64,000 nt of DNA. Source: Alphaproteobacteria bacterium. Its GTDB lineage: Bacteria > Pseudomonadota > Alphaproteobacteria > ATCC43930 > CGMCC-115725. The translations under genes were made by a program, and so were the position numbers. The stretch lies in contig JASHOB010000063.1 in the NCBI GenBank assembly GCA_030041335.1, positions 1 through 64,000 on the forward strand, written 5' to 3'. Positions 63,537 through 64,000 of the stretch are shown here, in pieces. The notes under the pieces were generated by a model. That model saw only the letters and a program-made list of their open reading frames with translations, had not been told where the DNA came from and did no database searches. Numbering within the stretch: position 1 is the stretch's first letter; every line of letters begins with the position of its first letter.

Positions 63537-63890
63537 ATGATTGAGACCATCAGCGCTATTACGTTGGCAACTCACGACATGGTTCGCGCAGTTCATTTTT
63601 ATGAGGCTCTCGGCTTTGAGATTGTTCATGGCGGCGAGCATGCTTTGTTCACGAGCTTTCGAGCGGGAACTGGCTATCTCAATCTCATCGCGCAGTCGGC
63701 TGATCGACATTGGTCCTGGTGGGGGCGTGCGATCTTCTACGTTTCCGACGTGGACGCCTTCCACGCCAAGGTCATCGCGAAAGGCTACCGCCCGGACGAG
63801 GCTCCGAGAGATGCGGAATGGGGCGAACGTTTCTTCCACCTGACCGACCCGGATGGGCACGAGTTGAGTTTTGCGCGCCCGTTGGGATGA
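63537..63890 (+). CDS. VOC family (glyoxalase-like) protein
   Basis: A 117-residue single-module vicinal-oxygen-chelate protein. It starts ISAITLATHDMVRAVHFYEALGFEIVHGGEH, has a second strand AIFYVSDVDAFHAKVIAKGY, and ends with FFHLTDPDGHELSFARPL, giving the usual paired beta-alpha-beta-beta-beta units. Metal ligands would be a His at the first strand and the Glu of GHELSF. It is often called a glyoxalase or resistance-type protein; the substrate is unknown. Confidence 0.9.
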   Translation: MIETISAITLATHDMVRAVHFYEALGFEIVHGGEHALFTSFRAGTGYLNLIAQSADRHWSWWGRAIFYVSDVDAFHAKVIAKGYRPDEAPRDAEWGERFFHLTDPDGHELSFARPLG

Positions 63891-63943
63891 CGTCGCAACC
63901 CAGTGGGCGCCCCGAAGCCTGGTGATCGCCTCACATGAGGCCG

Positions 63944-64000
63944 CTATTCGAGGGTGAAGCCCACCTTGACCGTGACCTGATAGCGTTTGGCCTTACCATC
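63944..64000 (-). CDS. dodecin family protein (C-terminal end only)
   Basis: Only the last 18 codons and stop are visible; the gene continues beyond the right edge. They read DGKAKRYQVTVKVGFTLE, the typical last strand of dodecins, which form dodecameric flavin- or CoA-binding shells. The family assignment rests on this short segment. Confidence 0.7.
   Translation of the reverse strand, partial: DGKAKRYQVTVKVGFTLE

Overview
The window is high-GC DNA from an alphaproteobacterium; genus and even family cannot be fixed from the sequence alone. The pointers are an acidic-tailed TIGR02300/FYDLN-type protein beside aroA-cmk-rpsA, an ihfB-lapA-trpF-trpB-trpA-accD-folC string, ybjN-proC next to ubiK, a PutA without an N-terminal DNA-binding domain, and heptose synthesis (hldE), which implies a Gram-negative LPS envelope. 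Housekeeping genes dominate 1.4-54 kb; roughly the last 10 kb is looser, with small secreted proteins, a decayed gene and long non-coding gaps.

Layout. 0-0.4 kb: 3' part of a dienelactone hydrolase. 1.4-1.7 kb: tRNA-Asn and tRNA-Cys. 1.7-7 kb: cyclopropane fatty acid synthase (-), facing a tightly packed + strand operon of small ORF, hldE, a signal-peptide-bearing YqgE and a BenD-like dehydrogenase, which meets a TrmH/RlmB-type rRNA methyltransferase end to end. 7.3-15 kb: ParB-like nuclease domain protein, SulP anion transporter, TylF-like methyltransferase, MutT, PH-domain membrane protein, DoxX, MFS and ChrA transporters. 15-20.5 kb (-): ihfB-lapA-trpF-trpB-trpA-accD-folC. 20.5-23.5 kb (-): cobalamin riboswitch, BtuB-type receptor and an unassigned inner-membrane protein.

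25.1-27.5 kb (+) is the most distinctive locus: a radical-SAM/SPASM RiPP cluster of the GrrA/GrrM (cyclophane, 'triceptide') class. It has a secreted precursor whose last 38 residues hold 12 Trp and seven W-x-N triads, its maturase, and a secreted third protein with a C-terminal domain resembling I78 peptidase inhibitors. 28-31.9 kb: two tRNA-Ala genes, yggT, folD, proC, ybjN, ubiK. 31.9-36.3 kb: TIGR02300 protein and aroA-cmk-rpsA. Inverting 20.5-36.3 kb would rejoin rpsA to ihfB and restore the common alphaproteobacterial order, so this block looks like a rearrangement.

36.5-43.8 kb: nucleoside salvage, with a BMP-type nucleoside ABC importer, cytidine deaminase and two nucleoside 2-deoxyribosyltransferase-like proteins. 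44-47.3 kb: PutA for proline catabolism. 47.5-54.4 kb: three-gene transglutaminase-DUF2126 / circularly permuted ATP-grasp-alpha-E / transglutaminase operon, predicted to make and remodel an unknown peptide or amide product. 54.8-64 kb: Gly/Tyr-rich secreted protein, lipoprotein, YHYH protein, GrdB-like protein, a frameshifted ABC-binding-protein pseudogene near its intact paralogue, Zn-alcohol dehydrogenase, VOC protein and the end of a dodecin gene. No insertion sequence, CRISPR array, prophage or rRNA gene was seen.
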